Source: Comamonadaceae bacterium UBA4962
GTDB taxonomy: Bacteria; Pseudomonadota; Gammaproteobacteria; Burkholderiales; Burkholderiaceae_C
Direction: 5' to 3'
Length of the DNA stretch: 64,000 nt
NCBI GenBank assembly: GCA_002397315.1
Contig: DHAE01000020.1
Location: 93,817 to 157,816 of the forward strand
The translations under genes and the position numbers were made by a program. This document shows, in pieces, positions 9,165-18,534 of the stretch. Below the pieces are notes generated by a model that was not told the DNA's origin, did not search any database, and saw only the letters and a list, made by a program, of their open reading frames with translations. Position 1 is the first letter of the stretch; every line of letters begins with the position of its first letter.

Positions 9165-9195
9165 GACAGCCCGCTCCCTGCGGGCTGTCTCTTTT
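9165..9195 (+). terminator. Rho-independent terminator after the chemoreceptor
   Basis: GACAGCCCGC (9165-9174) and GCGGGCTGTC (9180-9189) form a perfect 10-bp stem with a five-base loop, followed by TCTTTT. It closes the chemoreceptor transcript and isolates it from the polyol operon. Confidence 0.9.
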
Positions 9196-9215
9196 GGGGC
9201 CCCTCCGTGCGGGTA

Positions 9216-9297
9216 TCCATGCTGTATTGCATGGATTAGGGAATATCCCAGGCAATGGATGCAAAAAAGTACCAGGCACGGTGGAGCCAGTACCAGG
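9216..9297 (+). promoter_or_regulatory. candidate operator region of the polyol operon (AraC-type direct repeat plus dyad)
   Basis: Two features sit upstream of the binding-protein gene. AGTACCAGG occurs at 9268-9276 and again at 9289-9297, exactly 21 bp apart, two turns of the helix, the arrangement typical of AraC-family activators. Further upstream TCCATGC-N6-GCATGGA (9216-9235) is a perfect 7-bp dyad. The operon encodes its own AraC regulator at 17.6 kb, the obvious candidate to bind the direct repeat. No confident -35/-10 pair was picked out. Confidence 0.5.
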
Positions 9298-9379
9298 ATG
9301 ATGGCCGCACCTTGTCCAGAATTCCTCCACGGCGACCTGTTGCAACGAACGCGGGCGTCGCTCACCCAAGGAGACAAAC

Positions 9380-10696
9380 ATGAAGCGTTTTCTGAAAGCG
9401 GGCCTCGTCCTGGCAGTCGCCGGCAGCGCCGGCATGTCGCAGGCCGCCACCGAACTCGTCATCGCCACCGTCAACAACGGCCACATGATCGAGATGCAGA
9501 AGCTCACTCCCTTCTTCGAGAAGGCCCACCCCGACATCAAGCTCAAGTGGGTCACGCTGGAAGAGGGCACGCTGCGCCAGCGCGTGACCACCGACATCGC
9601 CACCAAGGGCGGGCAGTTCGACGTGATGACCATCGGGCTCTACGAGGCCCCGATCTGGTCGAAGAAAGGCTGGCTCAAGCCCATCGCCACGGACGCCGCC
9701 TACGACGTGGACGACCTGCTGCCGGCCATCCGCAACGGGCTGTCGCATGACGGCAAGCTCTACGCGGCCCCGTTCTACGGCGAAAGCTCCATGCTCATGT
9801 ACCGCAAGGACCTGGCCGACAAGGCGGGCGTGAAGTTGTCCGAGCAGCCCACGTGGGCCGAGGTGAAGGCCTTCGCCGACAAGGCCCATGACCCCAAGGC
9901 GGGCGTCTATGGCATGTGCCTGCGCGGCAAGCCCGGCTGGGGCGACAACATGGCCTTCCTCTCCACCCTGGTCAACACCTACGGCGGCCAGTGGTTCGAC
10001 ATGGCCTGGAAGCCGCAGCTCGACACCAAGCCCTGGCGGGAAGCCATCAGCTTCTACGTCGACCTGATGAAGAAGGATGGCCCTCCGGGCGCCTCCGCCA
10101 ACAGCTTCAACGAGAACCTGGCGCTCTTCAGCGAGGGCAAGTGCGCCGCCTGGGTCGACGCGACCATCGCGGCGTCCTTCGTCAGCGACCCGAAGCAGTC
10201 GAAGGTGGCCGACAAGGTGGCCTTCGCCCAGGCCCCCGTGGCCGTCACGCCCAAGGGTGCGAACTGGCTGTGGTCGTGGAACCTGGCCATTCCGGCCAGC
10301 TCGTCCAAGGACGAAGCGGCGCAGAAGTTCATCCGATGGGCCACGTCCAAGGATTACATCCAACTGGTGGCCAAGGAAGAGGGCTGGCGCAACGTGCCCA
10401 CCGGCACCCGCAAGTCCACCTATGCCAGCCCCGAGTTCCAGAAGGTCGCCCGCTTCGCCGCGGCCGAGCTCAAGGCCATCGAGTCGGCCAACCCGAACCC
10501 GGGCGAGAACACGCTGCCCAAGTCGCCGTACGCGGGCGTGCAGTACGCCGCGATCCCCGAGTTCCAGGCCATCGGCGTGGGCGTGGGCCAGCAGATGAGC
10601 GCCGCGCTGGCGGGCAAGGTCACGGTCGAGCAGGCCTTGAAGACGTCGCAGACCCTCGCCGAGCGCGACATGAAGAAGGCGGGCTACTACAAGTGA
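9380..10696 (+). CDS. polyol ABC transporter substrate-binding protein
   Basis: Periplasmic solute-binding protein of the family-1 (maltose-type) extracellular binding proteins, 438 residues, first gene of the polyol operon. A signal peptide of about 22 residues ends at MSQAA before TELVIATVNNGHM. The ATG at 9380 follows AAGGAG. It resembles the sorbitol/mannitol binding proteins SmoE and MtlE of Rhodobacter and Pseudomonas. The gene order (binding protein, two permeases, ATPase, polyol dehydrogenase, sugar kinase, AraC) matches mtl/smo operons. The substrate is therefore probably a linear sugar alcohol such as arabitol, mannitol or sorbitol; which one cannot be read from the sequence. Confidence 0.9.
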   Translation: MKRFLKAGLVLAVAGSAGMSQAATELVIATVNNGHMIEMQKLTPFFEKAHPDIKLKWVTLEEGTLRQRVTTDIATKGGQFDVMTIGLYEAPIWSKKGWLKPIATDAAYDVDDLLPAIRNGLSHDGKLYAAPFYGESSMLMYRKDLADKAGVKLSEQPTWAEVKAFADKAHDPKAGVYGMCLRGKPGWGDNMAFLSTLVNTYGGQWFDMAWKPQLDTKPWREAISFYVDLMKKDGPPGASANSFNENLALFSEGKCAAWVDATIAASFVSDPKQSKVADKVAFAQAPVAVTPKGANWLWSWNLAIPASSSKDEAAQKFIRWATSKDYIQLVAKEEGWRNVPTGTRKSTYASPEFQKVARFAAAELKAIESANPNPGENTLPKSPYAGVQYAAIPEFQAIGVGVGQQMSAALAGKVTVEQALKTSQTLAERDMKKAGYYK

Positions 10697-10775
10697 AGCG
10701 AGCCGGGTGAGGCCTGGTGTCCAGTCGGCGCCGCGCCCTCGCTCTCGTCGCCCCTTGTTGCCGCCAGTTGGCCCG

Positions 10776-11642
10776 ATGACTGCCATGAAAAGACTCCTGC
10801 CCCGCGCCCTCATGGCGCCCGCGGTGCTCACGCTGCTGGCGTGGATGATCGTGCCGCTCGCGATGACGGTGTATTTCTCCACCGTCAGCTACAACCTGCT
10901 GCAGCCGGGCGAGCATCCGTTCGTGGGCCTGGAGAATTTCCAGTATTTCGTCACCGACCCGGACTTCTGGCCGGCGGTGTGGAACACGCTGCTGCTCATC
11001 GGCAGCGTGATCGGCATCACCCTGGTGCTGGGCGTGCTGCTGGCGTTGCTGGTGAACGATCCCTTCCCGGGCCGCGGCATCGTGCGCGTGCTGCTGATCT
11101 CGCCCTTCTTCGTCATGCCCGCGGTGAATGCACTGCTGTGGAAGCACATGATGATGAACCCCATCTACGGCATCCTGGCCGACGTATGGCGCTTCTTCGG
11201 AGCGACCCCCGTCGACTGGATGACCGACTACCCGCTGCTGTCGGTGATCGTCATGGTGGCCTGGCAGTGGCTGCCCTTCGCATGCCTGATCTTCATCACC
11301 TCGCTGCAGTCGCTGGACCGCGAGCAGATGGAAGCCGCCCGCATGGACGGCGCGAATGCGCTGCAGCGCTTCTTCTATCTCGTCGTTCCGCACCTGGGCC
11401 GGCCCATGGCGGTGGTCGTCATGATCGAGATGATCTTCCTCCTGAGCGTGTTCGCCGAGATCGCCATCACCACCAGCGGCGGCCCGGGCAACGCCAGCAC
11501 CAACATGACCTACCTGATCTTCAAGCAGGCGCTCATGAACTTCGACGTGGGCGTGGCCTCGGCCGGCGCACTGTTCGCCGTGGTGCTGGCCAACATCGTG
11601 GCGGTGTTCCTGATCCGCATCGTCGGCAGGAATCTGGACTGA
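10776..11642 (+). CDS. polyol ABC transporter permease (MtlF/SmoF type)
   Basis: Integral membrane permease of 288 residues with about six membrane segments. The cytoplasmic EAA loop that contacts the ATPase is seen as EAARMDGANALQRFFYLVVP. The start at 10776 gives MTAMKRLLPRALMAPAVL, directly before the first membrane segment; an ATG at 10785 is equally possible, and an in-frame ATG at 10707 would add an untypical Pro/Arg-rich leader. It lies 79 bases after the binding-protein gene and 18 bases before the second permease, with which it should form the heterodimeric channel. Confidence 0.92.
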   Translation: MTAMKRLLPRALMAPAVLTLLAWMIVPLAMTVYFSTVSYNLLQPGEHPFVGLENFQYFVTDPDFWPAVWNTLLLIGSVIGITLVLGVLLALLVNDPFPGRGIVRVLLISPFFVMPAVNALLWKHMMMNPIYGILADVWRFFGATPVDWMTDYPLLSVIVMVAWQWLPFACLIFITSLQSLDREQMEAARMDGANALQRFFYLVVPHLGRPMAVVVMIEMIFLLSVFAEIAITTSGGPGNASTNMTYLIFKQALMNFDVGVASAGALFAVVLANIVAVFLIRIVGRNLD

Positions 11643-11660
11643 AAAAGGCGCAGAACCACC

Positions 11661-12497
11661 ATGCAAGCCCATTCTTCCGCCGGTGGCCGGCTCGCGCTCG
11701 CCGTCCGCACCGTGGCCGCCTGGGGCGCCGCGCTGCTGCTGTTCTTCCCCATCGTCTGGCTGTTCCTCACGGCCTTCAAGACGGAGCTGCAGGCCATCCA
11801 TGTGCCGCCGCTCTTCGTCTTCGAGCCCACGCTGGACAATTTCAGCGAAGTGCAGCGGCGCAGCGACTACCTGCTCTACGCGCGCAACTCGCTCATCACC
11901 AGCCTGGGTTCGACCGTGCTGGGCCTGCTGATCGCGGCCCCCGCGGCCTATTCGATGGCGTTCTTCCGCACCCGCCGGACGCGCGACATCCTGATGTGGA
12001 TGCTCTCCACCAAGATGATGCCGGCCGTGGGCGCACTCGTGCCCATCTACGTGCTCGCGCAGACCGCCGGGCTGCTGGATTCGCTCACCGCGCTCACCAT
12101 CGTGTTCACGCTGTCCAACCTGCCGATCATGGTCTGGATGCTCTACAGCGCCTACAAGGACATTCCGCACGAGATCCTGGAGGCCGCGCGCATGGACGGC
12201 GCCAGCCTGTGGACCGAGTTCCGCCACGTCGTGCTGCCGCTGTCGGTGGGCGGCCTGGCCTCCACGGGCCTGCTGTGCCTGGTGCTGAGCTGGAACGAAG
12301 CCTTCTGGGCGCTCAACCTCACCTCCGCCAAGGCCGGCACGCTGGCCACGCTCATCGCGTCGTATTCCAGCCCCGAAGGACTCTTCTGGGCCAAGCTGTC
12401 GGCCGCATCGCTCATGGCCATCGCACCCATCGTGGTGTTCGGCTGGTTCAGCCAGAAGCAGCTGGTGCAGGGCCTGACCTTCGGCGCCGTCAAGTGA
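11661..12497 (+). CDS. polyol ABC transporter permease (MtlG/SmoG type)
   Basis: Second permease subunit, 278 residues, MalG-like. It has an N-terminal membrane segment (AAWGAALLLFFPIVWLFLTAFK), a periplasmic segment, and a conserved EAA loop EAARMDGASLWTEFRHVVLP, followed by further membrane segments. The C-terminus (GWFSQKQLVQGLTFGAVK) is typical of MalG-type permeases and contacts the ATPase. It pairs with the preceding permease. Confidence 0.93.
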   Translation: MQAHSSAGGRLALAVRTVAAWGAALLLFFPIVWLFLTAFKTELQAIHVPPLFVFEPTLDNFSEVQRRSDYLLYARNSLITSLGSTVLGLLIAAPAAYSMAFFRTRRTRDILMWMLSTKMMPAVGALVPIYVLAQTAGLLDSLTALTIVFTLSNLPIMVWMLYSAYKDIPHEILEAARMDGASLWTEFRHVVLPLSVGGLASTGLLCLVLSWNEAFWALNLTSAKAGTLATLIASYSSPEGLFWAKLSAASLMAIAPIVVFGWFSQKQLVQGLTFGAVK

Positions 12498-12535
12498 CGC
12501 ACCGAAGACCTCCGCAAGAAAGGCAGTCATCCTCC

Positions 12536-13585
<1,050 letters not shown>

Positions 13586-13632
13586 GCTTTCCTTCCACCC
13601 GCCTTTCACCATTTTTCCTGAGCGACATCGCC

Positions 13633-15081
13633 GTGACCCTTGCGCACCTTCCCCCGGCCCCCACGGAATTCACCCTGCTTCACCTGGGCCTGGGCTCGTT
13701 CCACCGCGCGCACCAGGCCGTCTACCTGCAGCGGCTCATCGACGCGGGCGACACGCGCTGGTCGATCTCGGGCGCGAACATCCGGCCCGACATGCCCGAG
13801 GTGATCGCCGCGCTCCGGGCACAGGGCGGCCGGTACACGCTGGAGACCGTGTCCCCCGCGGGCGAATACTTCTACGAGCCTATTCACGCCCTGCGCGAAG
13901 TGCTGCCGTGGGACCCGGCACTCGCCGCGGTGATCGCGCGCGGGGCTGCGCCTTCCACGCGCATCGTTTCCTTCACCGTGACCGAAGCGGGCTACTACCT
14001 GGACGCCCGGGGCGGGCTGGACCTCGGGTTCGCCGAACTCGTGGCCGACATCGACCGTGCGCGGCGCGGCGAGACGGGCGGGCAAGGAGAGGGCGGGGGC
14101 GCCACGGTCTACGGCGCCGTCACCGCGATCCTGCGCGCGCGCCGGGCCGCGGGCGCGGGGCCGGTCACGCTGCTCAACTGCGACAACCTGCGCCACAACG
14201 GCGACCGCTTCCGCGCCGGCCTGCTCGAATTCATCGAGCGCGCGGGCGATGCCGGCCTGCTCGCCTGGGTGCAGGCGCACACCACCTGCCCGAACGCCAT
14301 GGTGGACCGCATCACGCCGCGCGCGCCGGCCGAGCTGCGCGCCCGCGTGCAGGCCGCCACCGGCCGCGATGACGCCGCCGCCATCACCGCCGAACGCTTC
14401 ATCCAGTGGGTGATCGAAGACCGCTTCGCCGCCGGCCGCCCCGAGTGGGAGCGCGTGGGAGTGGAGATGGTCCAGGACCTGCAGCCCCATGAAGAAGCCA
14501 AGATCCGCCTGCTCAACGCCACGCACAGCTGCATCGCCTGGGCGGGCACGCTCGTGGGGCTGCAGTTCATCCACGAAGGCACGCGCGATGCCGCCATCCG
14601 CCAGATGGCCTACGACTACGTGACCGACGACGCCATTCCCTGCCTGAGCCGCCCCGGCCAGCCCAGTCCCGTCGATCTGCCGGCCTACCGCGACGTGGTG
14701 CTCGAACGCTTCGGCAACCCAGCGATCCGCGACACCAACCAGCGCGTGGCGATGGACGGCTTCTCCAAGATTCCCGGCTTCATCGCCCCCACCGTGCGCG
14801 AGCGCCTGGCCGCCGGCCAGTCCATCGACAGCGTGGCCATGCTGCCCGCGCTGTTCCTGGCTTTCCTGATGCGCTGGCACAGCGGCATCCTGCCCTACGC
14901 CTACCAGGACCAGGGCATGGACGAGGCCGTGGCCCACGCCATCTGCGATGCGCCCGACCCGGTCGCGGCGATGTGCGCGGATGCCGGCCTCTGGGGCGAC
15001 ATCGCGGGCGACGCCCGCCTCGCCGATGCCCTGCGCCGCGCCAGCGAGCGCGTCGCACGATTCGTTCAATCCAGGAGCTGA
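13633..15081 (+). CDS. dalD: polyol dehydrogenase, closest to D-arabinitol 4-dehydrogenase
   Basis: NAD-dependent long-chain polyol dehydrogenase, 482 residues from a GTG start. It should oxidise D-arabitol to D-xylulose, possibly also mannitol to fructose. The N-terminal Rossmann part begins LLHLGLGSFHRAHQAVYL. Long blocks match what I know of Klebsiella DalD: the ANIRPD region, VTEAGYYLDARGGL, LLNCDNLRHNGDRF and ITPRAPAELRARV. The catalytic signature KIRLLNATHSCIAWAGTL carries the Lys, Asn and His of the polyol-specific family. DalD rather than mannitol 2-dehydrogenase is favoured by these blocks and by the xylulokinase at the end of the operon. Substrate preference still needs assay. Confidence 0.85.
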   Translation: MTLAHLPPAPTEFTLLHLGLGSFHRAHQAVYLQRLIDAGDTRWSISGANIRPDMPEVIAALRAQGGRYTLETVSPAGEYFYEPIHALREVLPWDPALAAVIARGAAPSTRIVSFTVTEAGYYLDARGGLDLGFAELVADIDRARRGETGGQGEGGGATVYGAVTAILRARRAAGAGPVTLLNCDNLRHNGDRFRAGLLEFIERAGDAGLLAWVQAHTTCPNAMVDRITPRAPAELRARVQAATGRDDAAAITAERFIQWVIEDRFAAGRPEWERVGVEMVQDLQPHEEAKIRLLNATHSCIAWAGTLVGLQFIHEGTRDAAIRQMAYDYVTDDAIPCLSRPGQPSPVDLPAYRDVVLERFGNPAIRDTNQRVAMDGFSKIPGFIAPTVRERLAAGQSIDSVAMLPALFLAFLMRWHSGILPYAYQDQGMDEAVAHAICDAPDPVAAMCADAGLWGDIAGDARLADALRRASERVARFVQSRS

Positions 15082-15087
15082 ACCCCC

Positions 15088-15882
15088 ATGACCACCAACC
15101 CCCGCTTGCAAGACCGCCACGTGCTGCTTACTGGAGCCGGCGGCGGCATCGGCCTGGCCGTGGCCGAAGCGTGCCTGGCCGAAGGCGCGTGCTGCAGCGT
15201 CGTCGACCGCGGCACGGCGGTGCCCGCCGACGTGGCCGCGCTGCAGCAGGGCCACCCCGGGCGCATCGCCTACGTCGCCGCGGACATCACCGAGCCAGGC
15301 GCCATCGCACGCCTGCTGGCCGTCGCCATCGCCACCTTCGGTCCCGTCCACACGCTGTTCAACAACGCGGCCGTGTTCGACCTGGCACCGCTGCTGGAAA
15401 GCGACGAGGCCTCGTTCGACAGGCTGTTCGCGGTCAACGTGAAAGGCATGTTCTTCGTGATGCAGGCCGTGCTGCGCCACATGGTGGAGGCCGGCACGCA
15501 GGGCGCGTCGGTCATCAACATGGCCTCGCAGGCCGGCCGGCGCGGCGAGGCGCTGGTGTCGCACTATTGCGCCACCAAGGCGGCCGTCATCAGCTACACG
15601 CAGAGCGCCGCGCTCGCCATGGCGCCGCACGGCATCCGCGTCAACGGCATCGCGCCCGGCGTGATCGACACGCCCATGTGGGCGCACGTGGACAGCCTCT
15701 TCGCCCGGGCCGAAGGGCTGCCCATCGGCGAGAAGAAACGCCAGGTGGGCCAGGCCGTGCCGCTGGGCCGCATGGGCGATCCCCGCGACGTGGCCGGCGC
15801 GGCCGTGTTCCTCGCCAGCGACGAGGCCCGCTACATCACCGCCCAGACGCTCAACGTCGATGGCGGCAACGTCATGAGTTGA
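15088..15882 (+). CDS. SDR-family polyol (sorbitol-type) dehydrogenase
   Basis: Short-chain dehydrogenase/reductase of 264 residues, starting six bases after the preceding stop. Seen: the nucleotide site TGAGGGIG at residues 15-22, NNAAV, the catalytic Ser in INMASQAGRRGE, the catalytic pair YCATK, and a C-terminal NVDGGNVMS. The operon context suggests oxidation of a second sugar alcohol, such as sorbitol to fructose (as SmoS does in Rhodobacter), the product then going to the PfkB kinase two genes downstream. SDR specificity cannot be read reliably from sequence, so the substrate is inferred. Confidence 0.85.
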   Translation: MTTNPRLQDRHVLLTGAGGGIGLAVAEACLAEGACCSVVDRGTAVPADVAALQQGHPGRIAYVAADITEPGAIARLLAVAIATFGPVHTLFNNAAVFDLAPLLESDEASFDRLFAVNVKGMFFVMQAVLRHMVEAGTQGASVINMASQAGRRGEALVSHYCATKAAVISYTQSAALAMAPHGIRVNGIAPGVIDTPMWAHVDSLFARAEGLPIGEKKRQVGQAVPLGRMGDPRDVAGAAVFLASDEARYITAQTLNVDGGNVMS

Positions 15883-15892
15883 AGGCCCAGCG

Positions 15893-16564
15893 ATGAACGC
15901 CACCGACTTCCATCTCTACATCGACAGCGCCGACATCGCGCAGATCGAAGCCTGCCTGCCGCACCCGGTGGTCCATGGCGTCACCACCAACCCCACGCTG
16001 CTGCGCCGTGCCGGCGTGGCGCGCGCGGCCGTGCCGGGGCTGCTGGCGCGCTGCATCGAACGTGGGGCCCGGCAGGTGCAGGCGCAGGTCTGTTCCGCCG
16101 AGGCGGACGGCATGCTCGAAGACGCGCTGGACCTGCTGCGGCACTTCGATCACGGCCAGCTGGTGGTGAAGATTCCCGCCACGCGCCAGGGCCTGCAGGC
16201 CGGCGCGCACCTCATCGCCCAGGGCGTGCCCGTCACCTGGACGGCCGTCTATGCGCTGGAGCAGGCGCACTTCGCGGCGCAGTTGGGCGCGGCGTATGCG
16301 GCGCCCTACCTGGGCCGCCTCGACGATTCCGGCGTGGACGGCCTCGCGCGCATCGCGCAGATGCAGGCCCTGGTGGCGCAGGCCCCGGCCCCGCGCACGC
16401 GTCTGCTGGTGGCCAGCGTGCGGTCGCGCGATGCCTATCTCGCCCTGCTGCAACTGGGCGTGGGCGCCATCACCATCCCGCCGCAGCTGTTCGACGCACT
16501 GATGGACCATTCCGCCACGCTGGAGGCCGAGCGCGGTTTCCTGGCCGATGCGGCGGCCTGCTGA
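15893..16564 (+). CDS. transaldolase family protein, fructose-6-phosphate aldolase-like
   Basis: Small class I aldolase of the TalC/FsaA group, 223 residues, a single alpha/beta barrel. Seen: LYIDSADIAQIEA at the N-terminus, VTTNPTLLRR, the Schiff-base lysine in LVVKIPATRQGLQAG, WTAVYALEQAHF, and AAPYLGRLDDSG. The tyrosine in APYLGR corresponds to the active-site Tyr that distinguishes fructose-6-phosphate aldolase from true transaldolase. Its place between two polyol dehydrogenases and a sugar kinase suggests cleavage of fructose-6-phosphate (or an analogue) to dihydroxyacetone and glyceraldehyde-3-phosphate. This gene is not part of the Pseudomonas mtl operon that the rest of the cluster resembles. 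Function inferred. Confidence 0.75.
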   Translation: MNATDFHLYIDSADIAQIEACLPHPVVHGVTTNPTLLRRAGVARAAVPGLLARCIERGARQVQAQVCSAEADGMLEDALDLLRHFDHGQLVVKIPATRQGLQAGAHLIAQGVPVTWTAVYALEQAHFAAQLGAAYAAPYLGRLDDSGVDGLARIAQMQALVAQAPAPRTRLLVASVRSRDAYLALLQLGVGAITIPPQLFDALMDHSATLEAERGFLADAAAC

Positions 16565-16579
16565 CCGAAGGAGCCTGCC

Positions 16580-17572
16580 ATGCGCATAGCCTTCATGGGC
16601 GAGGCCCTCATCGATTTCACCTCCAGCGGTGCCGGCGCCCTGCGCTTCGAAGGCCACGTGGGCGGCTCCCCGCTCAATGCGGCCATCGCCAGCGCGCGGC
16701 TGGGCCAGCCCACGGGCCTGCTCACCCAGCTGTCGAACGACCTCTTCGGCGAACGCATCCTGGGCTACCTGCAGCGCAACGGCGTCGACACGCGCTTCGT
16801 GCCGCGCAGCGCGGCCCCCTCCACCCTGGCCTTCGTCGAGCGCACGCCGCAGACCAACCGCTACGCCTTCTACGCCGCCGGCAGCGCCGACGCGACCTGG
16901 TCGCCCGAGCCGCTGCCCGAGCTGCCGCCCGAATGCGCCTTCCTGCACTTCGGCTCCATCGCCATGCTGCAGGAGCCCGCATCGTCCCGCATCCTGGACA
17001 TGGTGCGCGCCTCGTCGGGCCGCCGCGTGGTCGTGCTCGATCCCAATGTGCGCCCCAGCCTGATCGGCGACATGGCGCGCTACCGCAGACAGGTGGCGCA
17101 GTGGGCCGGCCTGTCCGATCTGGTCAAGCTCAGCGACGAGGATGCGGAACTGCTCGCGCCCGGCCGGGCCATCGATGCCTTGGCCGGCGATTACCTGGTG
17201 GCCGGTGCCCGTGCCGTGGTCGTCACGCGCGGCGCGGCAGGGGCCACGCTGTGGCGCACGGCGCATGCGCCCATGGCGGTCGCCGCACCGGGCGTACCGG
17301 TGGCGGACACCATCGGCGCCGGCGACACGTTCACGGCGGCGCTCTCGGTGGCGTTGCTGGCCCAGGGCGCCGACCGGGCCGCGCAGATCGACACGCTGGG
17401 CGACACCGCCTGGCGCACCGCCCTGCGCTTTGCCGCCACCGCTGCCGCACTCAACTGCATGCGCGAAGGCGCCGACCCTCCGACGCTCGCCGCCGTCCAG
17501 GAGCTGCTCGCCCGCGGGGAAGACGCCGGGGCGGCGAATCACCACCCATCCCCGAGCCGATGCATGCCATGA
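16580..17572 (+). CDS. PfkB-family sugar kinase, probable fructokinase
   Basis: Ribokinase-family kinase of 330 residues. Seen: FMGEALIDF at the start, the substrate site GGSPLNAAIASARLGQ, the central block VVVLDPNVRPSLI, and the ATP/anion-hole signature DTIGAGDTFTAAL with the catalytic Asp. It would phosphorylate the ketose made by the dehydrogenases, most likely fructose to fructose-6-phosphate, matching MtlZ of Pseudomonas mtl operons. Its last codons overlap the start of the AraC gene (ATGA at 17569), suggesting coupled translation. Confidence 0.87.
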   Translation: MRIAFMGEALIDFTSSGAGALRFEGHVGGSPLNAAIASARLGQPTGLLTQLSNDLFGERILGYLQRNGVDTRFVPRSAAPSTLAFVERTPQTNRYAFYAAGSADATWSPEPLPELPPECAFLHFGSIAMLQEPASSRILDMVRASSGRRVVVLDPNVRPSLIGDMARYRRQVAQWAGLSDLVKLSDEDAELLAPGRAIDALAGDYLVAGARAVVVTRGAAGATLWRTAHAPMAVAAPGVPVADTIGAGDTFTAALSVALLAQGADRAAQIDTLGDTAWRTALRFAATAAALNCMREGADPPTLAAVQELLARGEDAGAANHHPSPSRCMP

Positions 17573-18522
17573 CGACTGCCGCCAAGCGCTCCACACCCCG
17601 CCGGCACCAGCCCGTGCTGGAGCGCGACATCGCCCGCTCCCCCTCGCTCGGCTACGAGACACCCGAAGAGGCCGGTCTGGTGCGCTGCCTGGCGCACGGA
17701 TTCCCGAGCCCGCTGGTGCGCTGGCATTTCCACGAGGACTACGAGCTGCACCTGATCACCGAGACTTCCGGCAAGGCGTTCATCGGCGACTGGATCGGGC
17801 CCTTCCAGCCCGGCCATCTGGTGCTGTGCGGGCCGCTGTTGCCGCACAACTGGATTTCGCTCGACGTGGCCGAAGGCGGCGCACCGGGACGCGACCGGGT
17901 CATCCAGTTCTGCCACGACCCCATCGAGCGCGCCGCCGCCGGCATCCCGGAACTCCGCGAAGTCATGCCCCTGCTGGAGCGCGCGCGCCACGGCATCGAA
18001 TTCTTCGGCATGTCGCAGAAGGCGCTGGCCCACTGGGATGCCGTCAAGGCGGCGCGCGGCCTGCGGCGGATGGGCCGGTTCTGCGAATTCCTCGCCGACC
18101 TGGCCGACTGCACCGACTACCGCCTGCTGTCGAGCGTGCAGATGCAGGGCCTGCACGGCGCGGACAGCGATGCCCAGATCGACCAGATCAACGGCATCGT
18201 CGACCGCATCACACGCCACATCGCGGAGCCCATCTCCATGCTCGAGGTCGCCACCGAGCTGGGCATGAGCGAAAGCCGCTTCAGCCGCTTCTTCCGCCGC
18301 GCCACCGGCAACAGCTTCACCGACTTCGTGAACCGCGTGCGCATCAACAGCGCCTGCCACCTGCTGATGCAGACCGACCACTACGTGACCGACATCTGCC
18401 ACCAGGTGGGCTTCAACAACGTGGCCAACTTCAACCGGCGGTTCCTGGAGATCAAGGGCATGACGCCCACCGAATTCCGCCGGCAGGCCGACACCCGCTT
18501 CGGCAGCGGAATCCACCACTGA
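17569..18522 (+). CDS. AraC-family transcriptional regulator of the polyol operon
   Basis: Regulator of 317 residues. An N-terminal cupin-like ligand-binding region (HEDYELHLITETSGKAFIGD, HNWISLDV) is followed by a C-terminal pair of helix-turn-helix motifs (about residues 220-310: MLEVATELGMSESRFSRFFRRATG and VTDICHQVGFNNVANFNRRF). The ATG at 17569 overlaps the kinase stop. An ATG nine bases earlier is also in frame. It corresponds in position and type to MtlR of Pseudomonas mannitol operons and is the likely activator acting at the 21-bp-spaced repeats upstream of 9380. Confidence 0.9.
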   Translation: MTTAAKRSTPRRHQPVLERDIARSPSLGYETPEEAGLVRCLAHGFPSPLVRWHFHEDYELHLITETSGKAFIGDWIGPFQPGHLVLCGPLLPHNWISLDVAEGGAPGRDRVIQFCHDPIERAAAGIPELREVMPLLERARHGIEFFGMSQKALAHWDAVKAARGLRRMGRFCEFLADLADCTDYRLLSSVQMQGLHGADSDAQIDQINGIVDRITRHIAEPISMLEVATELGMSESRFSRFFRRATGNSFTDFVNRVRINSACHLLMQTDHYVTDICHQVGFNNVANFNRRFLEIKGMTPTEFRRQADTRFGSGIHH

Positions 18523-18534
18523 AAGGAGCCCGCC

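Noticed and set aside
13606..15903. 765-codon - strand frame opposite the polyol dehydrogenase genes
   Set aside because: Histidine/glycine-rich shadow translation. The + strand genes carry all catalytic motifs.
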